64,000 nucleotides of DNA, taken from positions 124,001 to 188,000 of the forward strand of contig NZ_WXEW01000008.1 in NCBI RefSeq assembly GCF_009901565.1, read 5' to 3'. Position 1 is the first letter of the stretch; each line of letters opens with the position of its first letter. This document shows positions 1 through 7,929 of this stretch, one piece after another. Below the pieces are notes generated by a model. That model worked only from the letters and a program-made list of their open reading frames with translations, was not told the DNA's origin and made no database searches. This DNA comes from Herbidospora solisilvae (GTDB lineage Bacteria; Actinomycetota; Actinomycetes; Streptosporangiales; Streptosporangiaceae). The position numbers and the translations under genes were made by a program.

Positions 1-169
1 AGCCGAAGAAGTGCATGACCAGGGCCGGGTCGACGTCGGCCGCGCGGGCGACGCCGCGGATGGTCGTGCCGCCGTAGCCCGATTCGACGAAGGAGGCGAT
101 GGCGGCCTCCAGGATCGCCTCTCTCGTCTGCGGGGTGCCCGGCCGGCGGCCGGTCTTGCTGCTTTCCAT
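1..169 (-). CDS. TetR/AcrR family regulator, N-terminal fragment (runs off window)
   Basis: Only the first 56 residues are in the window. They read as a TetR DNA-binding domain: a basic start (MESSKTGRRPG), then TREAILEAAIASFVESGY, a GGTTIRGVARAADVDPALV helix-turn-helix and the family hallmark MHFFG. The ligand domain lies beyond position 1. The gene diverges from the membrane protein at 242, and the 72 bp between them hold two matching inverted repeats, the usual layout for a TetR repressor that controls itself and a transporter-like neighbour. The ligand cannot be inferred. Confidence 0.88.
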   Translation of the reverse strand, partial: MESSKTGRRPGTPQTREAILEAAIASFVESGYGGTTIRGVARAADVDPALVMHFFG

Positions 170-176
170 GGGGGCT

Positions 177-222
177 ATTCAACCACGTTGAATTCATCTA
201 TGTTGAACTCAACAGCGTTGAA
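177..222. promoter_or_regulatory. Paired TetR-type operator in divergent promoter
   Basis: Positions 177-193 are a perfect inverted repeat, ATTCAAC-N3-GTTGAAT. A second, near-identical copy (CTCAAC-N3-GTTGAA) is at 208-222. Centres are 30 bp apart, about three helical turns, so two dimers would bind the same DNA face. A further overlapping palindrome GTTGA-AC-TCAAC lies at 202-213. It is inferred to be the operator of the adjacent TetR gene. Confidence 0.7.
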
Positions 223-241
223 GTCATCAAGGAGAGAAATC

Positions 242-1150
242 ATGAAGAGGCTGATCCCGGCGGTGGTCCTGGCCACCCTCATCGGGATGTTCTTCGTCGG
301 CTCGTTCGTGGGCGCCCTGCACTCGCCCGAGCCCCATGACGTGCCGGTCGCCGTCGTCGGGCCCCCGCAGGCCGCCGCGCAGCTCGCGCCGAAGCTCGCC
401 GGGAAGTTCGAGCTCACGGTCTACGCCGACGAGGCGGCGGCGCGCACGGCCCTGGCCGACCGCGAGGTCGACGCGGTCCTGCTGCCGCAGCAGCAGAAGC
501 TCGTGGTCGCCAGTGCCGCGAGCCGGTCGGCGGCCACGGTCATCACCTCGGTGTTCACCGCCGCCGCTCCGCTCGCGGTCGAGGACGCCCACCCGCTGCC
601 GCCCGGTGACCAGGGCGGGATCGCCGGGATGTTCTTCGTGCTCGGGCTGGTCATCCCGGGCATCGCGATCGGGGTGGCGGCGGCCAGGGAGAGGCCGCTG
701 GCCGGGATCGGGGCGATCGTGCTGGCCGGGGTCACCGTCGGGCTGGCCAACGCCTGGCTCGGCGACGTCGTGTTCGGGGCGCTGCCGGGCGCGTTCCTCG
801 GGCTCGTGGCCGTCTCGGCGGCAGTGGTCGTCACGCTCGGGCTGGTGGTCGCGGGGCTGGTGCGGCTCATCGGGACACCCGGCGCGGGGCTGGCCGGTCT
901 GCTCTTCGTGCTGATCGGGGTGCCGGCCAGCGGCGGGCCGCTCGGGGCGCGGTTCATCCCCGAGTGGTACGCGGCCATCGGACACGTGCTCCCGGTCGGG
1001 CAGGGATCGACCGCCATCAGGAACGTCGTCTTCTTCGACGGGGCCGCGCTTGGACTGCCTTTGCTGGTCCTTGCCGGTTGGGCGGTCGTGGGCTTGACCC
1101 TGACCCTCTCAGCCCTGTCTCAGGTCAAACGTGCATCATTTGCGGGGTGA
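242..1150 (+). CDS. Polytopic membrane protein, YhgE/Pip or ABC-2-permease-like
   Basis: 302 residues from ATG 242, chosen because GGAG at 231-234 lies 7 bp upstream; the reading frame stays open further upstream but through the operator. The protein starts with a membrane anchor (residues about 5-27), followed by a soluble segment of about 120 residues containing VDAVLLP and other alternating hydrophobic strands, then five or six membrane helices. That is the layout of YhgE/Pip or DUF3533-type ABC-2 permeases, which are often paired with TetR repressors. No ATPase is encoded next to it. It probably exports or partitions a hydrophobic compound; the substrate is unknown. The next gene starts 2 bp after its stop. 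Confidence 0.75.
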   Translation: MKRLIPAVVLATLIGMFFVGSFVGALHSPEPHDVPVAVVGPPQAAAQLAPKLAGKFELTVYADEAAARTALADREVDAVLLPQQQKLVVASAASRSAATVITSVFTAAAPLAVEDAHPLPPGDQGGIAGMFFVLGLVIPGIAIGVAAARERPLAGIGAIVLAGVTVGLANAWLGDVVFGALPGAFLGLVAVSAAVVVTLGLVVAGLVRLIGTPGAGLAGLLFVLIGVPASGGPLGARFIPEWYAAIGHVLPVGQGSTAIRNVVFFDGAALGLPLLVLAGWAVVGLTLTLSALSQVKRASFAG

Positions 1151-1152
1151 GG

Positions 1153-2130
1153 ATGATTCGCCGGTTGAAATGGCCGGCCATGGCGGGGCTGGCCGTGCTG
1201 GCCTACCTCACGCTGCGGGACGCTCTCCCGTCACCGTCCGAGGTGTGGGATGTGATCGCCGCGGCCGACGCCAACTGGCTGCTGGTCGCGGCGGTGTTCC
1301 AACTGCTGGCCATGGCGGTCTTCGCGCGGTTCTTCCGCAGGCTGCTGGCGCTGGGCGGGGTCCGGGTCTCCCGGCCCCGCATCCTGGCCGTCACCTTCGC
1401 CCGCAACGCCGTGGCGGGGTCGCTGCCGGCCGGGCCGGTGGTGTCGGTGGCGTACACGACGCAGGTCTTCACCAAGCTCGGGGCCGGGAAGCGGCTGATC
1501 GCGGCGGTGCTGGTGCTGGCGGCGGCCTACTCGGGCGGCACGTTCGGGGTGCTGGCCCTGGTGGCCCTGGTCTTCTCGCCGGAGACCCGGGTGGTCACGC
1601 TGATCGCGGTCGGCGGGGTGATCGCGGTCGCCGTGCTGGTGTTCAAGGCCGGGCATCTGCTCGACCGCGTGCCCAAGGTCGCCGGGCAGCTCCGGGCCAC
1701 CTTCAACACGGTCGGCGGCACCCGCCGCGACCATCTGCGGCTGGCCCATCTGGCGCTGCTGAACTGGGTGCTCGACGTCGTCAGCCTCGGGGCGGTGTGC
1801 GTCGCGATCGAGGCGACCGCCAACCCCCACACGGTGCTGCTGGGCTTCGTCGCGGCCAAGACGGCCGCCGCGCTGGCGGTGGTGCCGGGCGGGCTCGGGG
1901 TCGCCGAGGTCGGGATGGCGGCCACGTACATCGCGGCCGGGATGTCGGGCGGGCAGGCGGCGGCGGTCGTGCTGCTCTACCGGCTGGTGTCGTACTGGAT
2001 GAATCTGGTCCTCGGGTGGATCGCGTGGATCCTCCTGCACGACCCGGTCCGGAAGGCGACGATCGGAGGGCTGGCCCGGCTCGGATCGTCGCTGAGTCCC
2101 TACGTGTACGACCGGCATCCAACCCCTTAG
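1153..2130 (+). CDS. LPG-synthase-TM / UPF0104 family membrane protein
   Basis: 325 residues from ATG 1153; a GTG at 1147 that overlaps the upstream stop (GTGA) is an alternative start. About eight hydrophobic helices are visible. The conserved pattern RFFRRLLALGGVRVS, then FARNAVAGSLPAGPVVSVAYTTQVF, and VVPGGLGVAEVGMAATYIAAG matches the membrane domain of lysylphosphatidylglycerol synthases (flippase part, UPF0104/YbhN) without the synthase domain. Such stand-alone proteins are thought to move lipids or glycolipids across the membrane. It is probably co-transcribed with the preceding membrane protein. Confidence 0.8.
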   Translation: MIRRLKWPAMAGLAVLAYLTLRDALPSPSEVWDVIAAADANWLLVAAVFQLLAMAVFARFFRRLLALGGVRVSRPRILAVTFARNAVAGSLPAGPVVSVAYTTQVFTKLGAGKRLIAAVLVLAAAYSGGTFGVLALVALVFSPETRVVTLIAVGGVIAVAVLVFKAGHLLDRVPKVAGQLRATFNTVGGTRRDHLRLAHLALLNWVLDVVSLGAVCVAIEATANPHTVLLGFVAAKTAAALAVVPGGLGVAEVGMAATYIAAGMSGGQAAAVVLLYRLVSYWMNLVLGWIAWILLHDPVRKATIGGLARLGSSLSPYVYDRHPTP

Positions 2131-2138
2131 GGGTTTTC
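2121..2138 (+). terminator. Short intrinsic terminator overlapping the stop codon
   Basis: AACCCC-TTA-GGGGTT followed by TTC. The 6-bp stem spans the TAG stop of the upstream gene. It is small, so termination strength is uncertain. Confidence 0.5.
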
Positions 2139-2152
2139 TCAGGGTTCGTGGT

Positions 2153-2190
2153 GGAACGGGGGATAGTTACCGGTTCGTTCAACTGGTAAC
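2153..2190 (+). promoter_or_regulatory. Candidate ECF-type promoter and inverted repeat upstream of pspC-like gene
   Basis: GGAAC at 2153-2157 and GTT at 2177-2179 are 19 bp apart, like ECF sigma promoters (GGAAC, N18-19, GTT). The same stretch contains a 10-bp inverted repeat with one mismatch, GTTACCGGTT (2166-2175) and AACTGGTAAC (2181-2190), with a 5-nt loop. It could be an operator or a short RNA hairpin. Confidence 0.4.
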
Positions 2191-2216
2191 CGATCCACAC
2201 GATGGAGGAACTCCTG

Positions 2217-2411
2217 ATGCACCGATCCCGTCACCACAAGATGATCGCCGGGGTCTGCGGCGGTATCGCCGAGCGGTTCAACATGTCCCCGACGGTCGTC
2301 CGGCTCCTGTTCCTCGCCTCCTGCATCCTCCCCGGTCCGCAGTTCATCGCGTACCTGATCATGTGGGTGGTCTTCCCCAAGGCACCGGCGCAGAAGTACG
2401 CGCACCACTGA
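2217..2411 (+). CDS. PspC domain small membrane protein
   Basis: 64 residues from ATG 2217. GGAGG at 2204-2208 gives 8-bp spacing, which decides this start over the ATG at 2202 that overlaps the ribosome site itself. The sequence MHRSRHHKMIAGVCGGIAE plus RFNMSPTVVRLLFLAS and a hydrophobic second helix ending in WVVFPKA is a complete PspC domain. PspC domains act in envelope stress sensing, often with PspA or as the membrane part of sensor kinases. This is the stand-alone minimal form common in Actinobacteria. A possible ECF promoter upstream would suit a stress role. Confidence 0.88.
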   Translation: MHRSRHHKMIAGVCGGIAERFNMSPTVVRLLFLASCILPGPQFIAYLIMWVVFPKAPAQKYAHH

Positions 2412-2426
2412 CCTATCCTCGGTTCC

Positions 2427-3062
2427 ATGGACGCACGGCCGCTGACCCTGATCCACGACGAGCTGGTCGACTATGAGAAGGCCATGGCCACCATGGACGA
2501 ACTCATCGCCGACCGGCAGGAGGATCGCCGACCCGACACCCTGTGGCTGCTCAGCCACCCGAAGGTGTTCACGGTCGGCCGGCGGACGCTGACGGAACAC
2601 CTGCCCGACCCCTCCCACGGCATCCCCGTGGTGACGACCACCCGGGGCGGGCAGCTGACCTACCACGGCCCCGGGCAGCTCGTCGGCTATCTGATCGTCA
2701 AGCTGCGCACCGGCGAGGGGGTCGTCGACTACATCCGCGAGGTCGAACTCCGGCTGGTCGAGGCCCTCGCCGCGGTGGGCGTCGACGCCGAGCGGCGCGA
2801 CACGCCGCCCGGCTCCGAGCTGCTCACCGGGGTCTGGACCCGCGACACCGGCCGGAAGATCGTCTCGATCGGCATGCGCGCCTCCAAGGGCGTGACCAGC
2901 CACGGGTTCGCCATCAACGTCGACGGCGACCTCTCCCCGTGGGATCTGGCGGTGCCCTGCGGGATGCCCGACGTCGACATGACCTCGGTGTCCCGCGAGA
3001 CGCGCGCGGGAGACATGGCGACGGTGGCCGCCGCCGTGGCGACGGCCTTCGAAGCTAACTGA
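2427..3062 (+). CDS. lipB: Lipoyl(octanoyl) transferase LipB
   Basis: 211 residues, normal family length. It moves octanoyl groups from octanoyl-ACP onto the lipoyl domains of 2-oxoacid dehydrogenases and the glycine cleavage H protein in the cytoplasm. Diagnostic features: RGGQLTYHGPGQ (residues 73-84), Lys144 in KIVSIG and the acyl-accepting Cys178 in VPCGMPDVDM, the Cys/Lys dyad of LipB. The gene normally pairs with lipA; lipA is not in this window. Its last 8 bp overlap the convergent permease gene. Confidence 0.97.
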   Translation: MDARPLTLIHDELVDYEKAMATMDELIADRQEDRRPDTLWLLSHPKVFTVGRRTLTEHLPDPSHGIPVVTTTRGGQLTYHGPGQLVGYLIVKLRTGEGVVDYIREVELRLVEALAAVGVDAERRDTPPGSELLTGVWTRDTGRKIVSIGMRASKGVTSHGFAINVDGDLSPWDLAVPCGMPDVDMTSVSRETRAGDMATVAAAVATAFEAN

Positions 3063-4581
3063 CCGGCTTCTCGTCGAGGGTCTCGTCCACGGTCCGGCGG
3101 GGGCCGGTGAACCAATGGCGGGCCGACAACGCCCACCACAGTCCGACGCCGAGCACCATCACGCCCACCACGATCGGCGCGTAGTTCACGGCCGTCCAGG
3201 TGAAGTCGCTGGTGAACGGCACCCCGGCCGGGGCGAGCGGCATGATGAAGTAGATCGACACGACCACGATCTCGATGATCGCGATCCAGCCCATCACCTT
3301 GTACTTGCGCCCGAGCGTCCACGGTCCGGGCTGGAACCGGTCGCCCATGCGCAGCCGCAGGTAGATCGGGATCGCGAAGGCGATGTAGAGGCCGATGACC
3401 GCGACCGAGACGACCGCGTAGAACGCGAGCGGGGTGCCCGTCGGGGCCTCCCACAACGCCGGGAGGGTCAGCACCAGCGCGGCCACGCAGCCCAGGATGA
3501 TCGCGTTCACCGGTGTCCGGTTCCGGTCCACCTTGGACCAGAGCCGCCACCCGGGGACGGCGCCGTCCCGGGAGAACGCGTAGGTCATCCGCGACATCGA
3601 GGTCACGCAGCTCATGCCGCAGAAGAACTGGCCGATCGTGGAGATCGCGAAGATCGCGTTGGCCAGGTTGCCCGGCACGGCTGTGTCGAAGATGGCCCCG
3701 ACGAAGCCGAACTGGTTGTTGATCTCGTCGACGTTGGTCGCCGCGAACAGGAACGCCAGCAGCAGGATCCAGCCGCCGATCGCCGAGTAGAAGATCGACT
3801 GCCACAGGCCGCGCGCCGCCGCGGTGGACGCCCCCTGGGTCTCCTCCGAGACGTGGGCGCAGGCGTCGAAGCCGGTGATCGTGTACTGGGTGAGCAGGAA
3901 GCCCAGCGGCAGCACGAAGAACCAGAAGCTGCTGTCGCTGAAGCCCGAGTTGTTGATCGTCTCGGTGAAGACGAACGACATCGACTGGTGCGAGTCCGGC
4001 CCGAAGATCAGGATCAGCACGACCACCGCCGCGCCGAAGACATGCCACCACACCGAGACGTTCTGCAGCAGGGAGATCAGCCGGTGGCTGTAGACGTTGA
4101 TCAGCGCGTGCAGCGCCAGGATGATCGCGAACAGGATGAAGGTGTTGGTGAGTGACACCTCGTACCCGAAGAACCGGTCGAGGGTGATGTTCATGAAGGT
4201 CGCGCAGCCGTAGTCGACCGACGCGGTCACCGCCACCAGGCCGATCAGGTTGAACCACCCGGTGAACCAGCCGTGGATCGGCTTGCCCATCTTGGCGGCC
4301 CACCAGTAGATGCCGCCCGCCGTGGGATAGGCCGACACCAGCTCCGACATGCACAGGCCGATGATCAGAATGAAGATCGAGATGATCGGCCAGCCCCACG
4401 AGATCGCGATGGGGCCGCCGTTGTTCCAGGCCTGGCCGAAGGTGGTGAAGCAGCCGGCCAGGATCGAGATGATGGAGAAGGAGATCGCGAAATTGGAGAA
4501 GCCGCTCCAGGTCCGGGACAGCTCCTGTTTGTAGCCGAGTTCCGCTAGTCGCTTGGCGTCGTCGTCGAGGGATTGAGCCAT
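3055..4581 (-). CDS. APC superfamily amino acid/polyamine/choline permease
   Basis: 508 residues with twelve predicted membrane helices. The start MAQSLDDDAKRLAELGYKQELSRTWSGFSNFAISFS is characteristic of the GABA/choline/amino-acid permease branch of APC transporters (BAT1/UGA4-like). ATG 4581 has GAGGAGG upstream. The gene lies 30 bp downstream of a choline/aminoglycoside-kinase-like gene on the same strand, so the two likely form an operon. Divergent from this pair is a dimethylglycine-dehydrogenase-like enzyme. The context suggests uptake of a quaternary or methylated amine, or of an amino acid made from it; this is inference. Confidence 0.9.
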   Translation of the reverse strand: MAQSLDDDAKRLAELGYKQELSRTWSGFSNFAISFSIISILAGCFTTFGQAWNNGGPIAISWGWPIISIFILIIGLCMSELVSAYPTAGGIYWWAAKMGKPIHGWFTGWFNLIGLVAVTASVDYGCATFMNITLDRFFGYEVSLTNTFILFAIILALHALINVYSHRLISLLQNVSVWWHVFGAAVVVLILIFGPDSHQSMSFVFTETINNSGFSDSSFWFFVLPLGFLLTQYTITGFDACAHVSEETQGASTAAARGLWQSIFYSAIGGWILLLAFLFAATNVDEINNQFGFVGAIFDTAVPGNLANAIFAISTIGQFFCGMSCVTSMSRMTYAFSRDGAVPGWRLWSKVDRNRTPVNAIILGCVAALVLTLPALWEAPTGTPLAFYAVVSVAVIGLYIAFAIPIYLRLRMGDRFQPGPWTLGRKYKVMGWIAIIEIVVVSIYFIMPLAPAGVPFTSDFTWTAVNYAPIVVGVMVLGVGLWWALSARHWFTGPRRTVDETLDEKPVS

Positions 4582-4611
4582 CGAGGCCTCCTCATGCCGT
4601 GCAGTGGGGGG

Positions 4612-5517
4612 TTACCGGCCGGCGGCGTCCATGAGGGATCCGAAGCCGGGGTCCGTGAGGTCGCCCGTCGCCTTGGCGTACTTCGTGGCGGCTTCGGCGT
4701 TGTAGTCGAAGTCGCGCTGCTGGGCCACCAGGCGGTGGTGTACGACGAACCAGAGTGTCCAGGTCAGGTTGGACATGATCACGTTCAGTCGCACGCGGGC
4801 GATCAGCGCCTCGTCATGGGTGCCGAAGTAGGCTCGCGTGAGCCGTTCGACGTCGTCGGGGTCGAAGGAGGCCTCGGCGGCGATGTCGCCCAGTTCGAAG
4901 CAGGGGTCGTTGTTGCCGGAAAGCTGGTAGTCGACGATTCTGACCCGGCCCCGAGCCTCGAGGAAGTTCTCGGGGAGCAGGTCGTTGTGGCAGGGTACGT
5001 CCGTTATGTGACGTTTTGCCAGGGTTTCTTCGATTGTTCGGACGGTGCCCGCCCAGTCGGCGAAGCCGTCGGGCATCGGCAGGTCGTGCTCCCGGCAGAG
5101 GGCGACGAAGCCGTCGTACTTGCGGAAGATCGAGAAGTCGTTGGCGAAGCGCGGCCCCGCGTGGAGGGTGCGGGCGGCCTCGGCGATCTTGGGGATGCGG
5201 GCCCGGACGGCCGGCGCGTCGAGGGTGAGGCCGTCGATGTACTCCAGGATCAGCGCGCCCGGCAGTTCGTGCAGCACCCGGGCGCCCACGCCGGTCTCGG
5301 CGGCGACCACGGTGTTGGCGATCTCCTGGTCGAGGGGGAGGCCCAGGCCGGTCGCGGCGATCTTCGGATCGAGCACCCGGAGCAGCCAGCGGTCGCCGTC
5401 GTCGGTCTCCACGCGGGCGATGTAGTGGCTCAGCCCGCCCTTGATCCTCGTGTGGGTGACCGGTCGGCCGGCCCAGGACGCGACCAGACCCAGCGCGGAC
5501 GCGACGGGATCTGGCAT
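4612..5517 (-). CDS. Choline/aminoglycoside phosphotransferase-family kinase
   Basis: 301 residues from ATG 5517; AAAGGAG 6 bp upstream fixes the start. Protein-kinase-like fold: the catalytic loop is VPCHNDLLPENFLE (H-N-D-x4-N) and the metal motif is RIVDYQLSG (DxD/DFG equivalent). The lines FELGDIAAEASF and the C-terminal FVVHHRLVAQQRDFDYNAEA resemble choline/ethanolamine kinases and the actinobacterial phosphotransferase family rather than drug-resistance APH enzymes. It probably phosphorylates a small alcohol or amine imported by the permease encoded 30 bp downstream. It is divergent from the flavoprotein gene at 5590. Confidence 0.82.
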   Translation of the reverse strand: MPDPVASALGLVASWAGRPVTHTRIKGGLSHYIARVETDDGDRWLLRVLDPKIAATGLGLPLDQEIANTVVAAETGVGARVLHELPGALILEYIDGLTLDAPAVRARIPKIAEAARTLHAGPRFANDFSIFRKYDGFVALCREHDLPMPDGFADWAGTVRTIEETLAKRHITDVPCHNDLLPENFLEARGRVRIVDYQLSGNNDPCFELGDIAAEASFDPDDVERLTRAYFGTHDEALIARVRLNVIMSNLTWTLWFVVHHRLVAQQRDFDYNAEAATKYAKATGDLTDPGFGSLMDAAGR

Positions 5518-5530
5518 GCGCTGCTCCTTT

Positions 5531-5548
5531 TGGTCTACGTTTAGACCA
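5531..5548. promoter_or_regulatory. Perfect 18-bp palindromic operator, GntR/FadR type
   Basis: TGGTCTA-N4-TAGACCA lies 14 bp before the kinase start and 42 bp before the flavoprotein start. TGGTC/GACCA half-sites are typical for FadR-subfamily GntR regulators. No regulator gene adjoins it; one FadR-type regulator is encoded at 50656-51393. Confidence 0.6.
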
Positions 5549-5589
5549 TTGATCGCATTTTGGGCGTCAGTTGTTACAGGACGGTACCG

Positions 5590-7929
5590 ATGGTGCAACT
5601 TCCCGCAGACGCCCGAGCGGTCGTCATCGGGGGCGGGGTGGCCGGGTGTTCGGTCGCCTACCACCTGGCGCGGCTCGGCTGGCAGGACGTCGTCCTCGTC
5701 GAACGGCACGACCTGACCGAGGGCACGACCTGGCACTCGGCGGGCTTCGTCGGGCAGTTGCGCTCGACCGTCACCCAGACCCGCATGATCATGTACTCAG
5801 CAGGTCTGTACCCCGAACTCCGCGACCTCACCGGTCTGGACCCGGGCTGGCACGGCGTCGGCGGGCTGCGCCTGGCGACCACGCCCGAACGCCACGAGGA
5901 GCTGGTCCGGCAGGCCGGCGCGGCCGAGACCTACGGCCTCGACCTGGAACTCCTGACCGGCGCGCAGACCAAGGAGCGGCTGCCGCTGCTGGAGACCGGC
6001 GACGTCGTCTCGTCGCTCTGGTTGCCCGGCGACGGCTGGCTCGACCCCGCGATGCTGGCGAAGGCGCTGGCCGAGGGCGCCCGCAAGCTCGGCGTGCGGA
6101 TCTTCACCGGCGCCGCGGTGACCGGACTGGAGACCGCGGACGGCGCGATCACCGGCGTCCGGTTCGGCGACCACGTGATCAGGACCGGGACGGTCGTCAA
6201 CGCGGCCGGGGCGGCGTCCGGGGTGATCGGGCGGATGGCCGGGGTCGAGCTGCCGATCGTCCCGATCAAGCACCAATACGTCGTGACCGAATCGACCGGT
6301 GTTTCGGTCGGCATGCCCACCGTCCGCGACCCCGACAACATCGTCTACTTCCGCGAGGAGGGCGGCGGCATCCTGGTCGGCGGCTACGTCCGCACGCCCC
6401 AGGTCTGGGACGAGCCGAACCCGCTGGCCACGCCGCGGCACCTGTTCGAGCCTGACATGCCGAAGTTCGAGGAGTCGTGGACGTCGGCCGTCCACCGCCT
6501 GCCGCACCTGCGCGAACGCGGGGAGATCGTCAAGGTCGTCCACGGGCCCGAGGCGTTCACCCCCGACGGGGAGTTCCTGCTGGGGGAGACGTCGGTACGC
6601 GGCCTCTGGGTCGCCGCCGGGTTCTGCGTGCACGGCCTGGCCGCCGCCGGGGGCGTCGGCAAGGTGACCGCGGAGTGGATCGTCGAGGGCGCCCCCGAAT
6701 ACGACATGTTCGCCATGGACGTCGCGCGCTTCGGGCCGCACGCCCGGTCGACGTCCTGGGCGCGGGCGAAGGTGCTGGACGCGTACAGCGCCTACTACGA
6801 CATCGTCTACCCCGGTCAGGAGCGCACCGCGGCCCGGCCGCTGCGCAGGTCGCCCGCCTACGCCCGGCACGCCGAACTTGGCGCCGAGTTCGGGGAGAAG
6901 GCCGGGTGGGAGCGGGTCAACTGGTACGCGCCCACCGGAGACGACGCGCCGCGCCCGAAGGGCTGGGCGGGCCGCGTCTGGTCGCCCGCCGTCCGCGAGG
7001 AGTGCCTGGCCACCCGCGACTCCGCCGGGTTGTTCGACCAGACCTCGTTCGCCAAGTTCGACCTGCGCGGCTTCGAGCGGCTCCAGGCCCTGGCCGGGGC
7101 GAACCTCGACCGCCCGGTCGGCACGGTCGTCTACACCCAACTGCTCAACGCGCGCGGCGGCATCGAGGCCGACGTCACGATCACCCGCCTGGGCGACGAC
7201 CGGTTCCGGCTGGTGACCGGCACCGCCTTCGGCGGCCACGACGCGGCCCTGCTGCGCCGGCACGGCGTCGACGTCACCGACGTGACCTCGGCCTACGCCT
7301 GCTACTGCCTGTGGGGACCGGACTCCCACGACATCCTGAGCAGTCTGACCAGTGACGACCTCGGCTTTGGCTACATGCAGTCGCGCGAGATCAGCGTGGG
7401 CTACGTGCCGGTGCGGGCCCAGCGGGTCACCTTCGTCGGCGAGTACGGCTGGGAGCTCTACACGCCGGTCGAGTTCGGGCTGACCCTGTGGGACCTGCTG
7501 GCCGGGACCGGCGTGCGGCCCGGCGGCTACAAGGCGATCGACTCGATGCGCCTGGAGAAGGGCTACCGGGTCTGGGGGGCCGACATCACCCCGGAGACGA
7601 CCCCGTTCGAGGCCGGGCTCGGTTTCGCGGTCCGGAAGTCGGTGCCGCGGACCGAATCCGCGGTGGAACTCGCCTGCCTCGTCGTCGACGACCCCGCCGA
7701 GGTGTGCCTCGGCGGGGAACCCGTGCGGGTCGACGGGGTGCCCGCCTCGCGGGTCACCTCAGGCGGCTACGGCCATCGGGTCGACCGGTCGATCGCCTAC
7801 GCCTACCTGCCCAAGGGCGTGACCCGGGTGGAAGTCGGCGTGAACGGCGGCTGGGTGGGGGCCGACGTCGTCGCCGGGCCGGTCTACGATCCGCAGAACC
7901 TGCGGGTCAGGTCACGGGGGCAGCTCTGA
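5590..7929 (+). CDS. FAD-dependent dimethylglycine/sarcosine dehydrogenase-like protein with GcvT domain
   Basis: 779 residues, the length of the DMGDH/SARDH family. N-terminal DAO fold: VVIGGGVAGCSVAYHL (FAD Rossmann motif, residues 11-26) and TTWHSAG, whose His49 sits where these enzymes bind FAD covalently. The C-terminal half (about 430-779) is a folate-binding GcvT/aminomethyltransferase region (EYGWELYTP, IDSMRLEKGYRVWGADITPE). The expected reaction is oxidative demethylation of an N-methylated glycine, with formaldehyde captured by tetrahydrofolate. Start ATG 5590 follows the operator at 5531. The 3' end overlaps the convergent kinase gene by 18 bp. The real substrate could differ, since this family is broad. 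Confidence 0.9.
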   Translation: MVQLPADARAVVIGGGVAGCSVAYHLARLGWQDVVLVERHDLTEGTTWHSAGFVGQLRSTVTQTRMIMYSAGLYPELRDLTGLDPGWHGVGGLRLATTPERHEELVRQAGAAETYGLDLELLTGAQTKERLPLLETGDVVSSLWLPGDGWLDPAMLAKALAEGARKLGVRIFTGAAVTGLETADGAITGVRFGDHVIRTGTVVNAAGAASGVIGRMAGVELPIVPIKHQYVVTESTGVSVGMPTVRDPDNIVYFREEGGGILVGGYVRTPQVWDEPNPLATPRHLFEPDMPKFEESWTSAVHRLPHLRERGEIVKVVHGPEAFTPDGEFLLGETSVRGLWVAAGFCVHGLAAAGGVGKVTAEWIVEGAPEYDMFAMDVARFGPHARSTSWARAKVLDAYSAYYDIVYPGQERTAARPLRRSPAYARHAELGAEFGEKAGWERVNWYAPTGDDAPRPKGWAGRVWSPAVREECLATRDSAGLFDQTSFAKFDLRGFERLQALAGANLDRPVGTVVYTQLLNARGGIEADVTITRLGDDRFRLVTGTAFGGHDAALLRRHGVDVTDVTSAYACYCLWGPDSHDILSSLTSDDLGFGYMQSREISVGYVPVRAQRVTFVGEYGWELYTPVEFGLTLWDLLAGTGVRPGGYKAIDSMRLEKGYRVWGADITPETTPFEAGLGFAVRKSVPRTESAVELACLVVDDPAEVCLGGEPVRVDGVPASRVTSGGYGHRVDRSIAYAYLPKGVTRVEVGVNGGWVGADVVAGPVYDPQNLRVRSRGQL

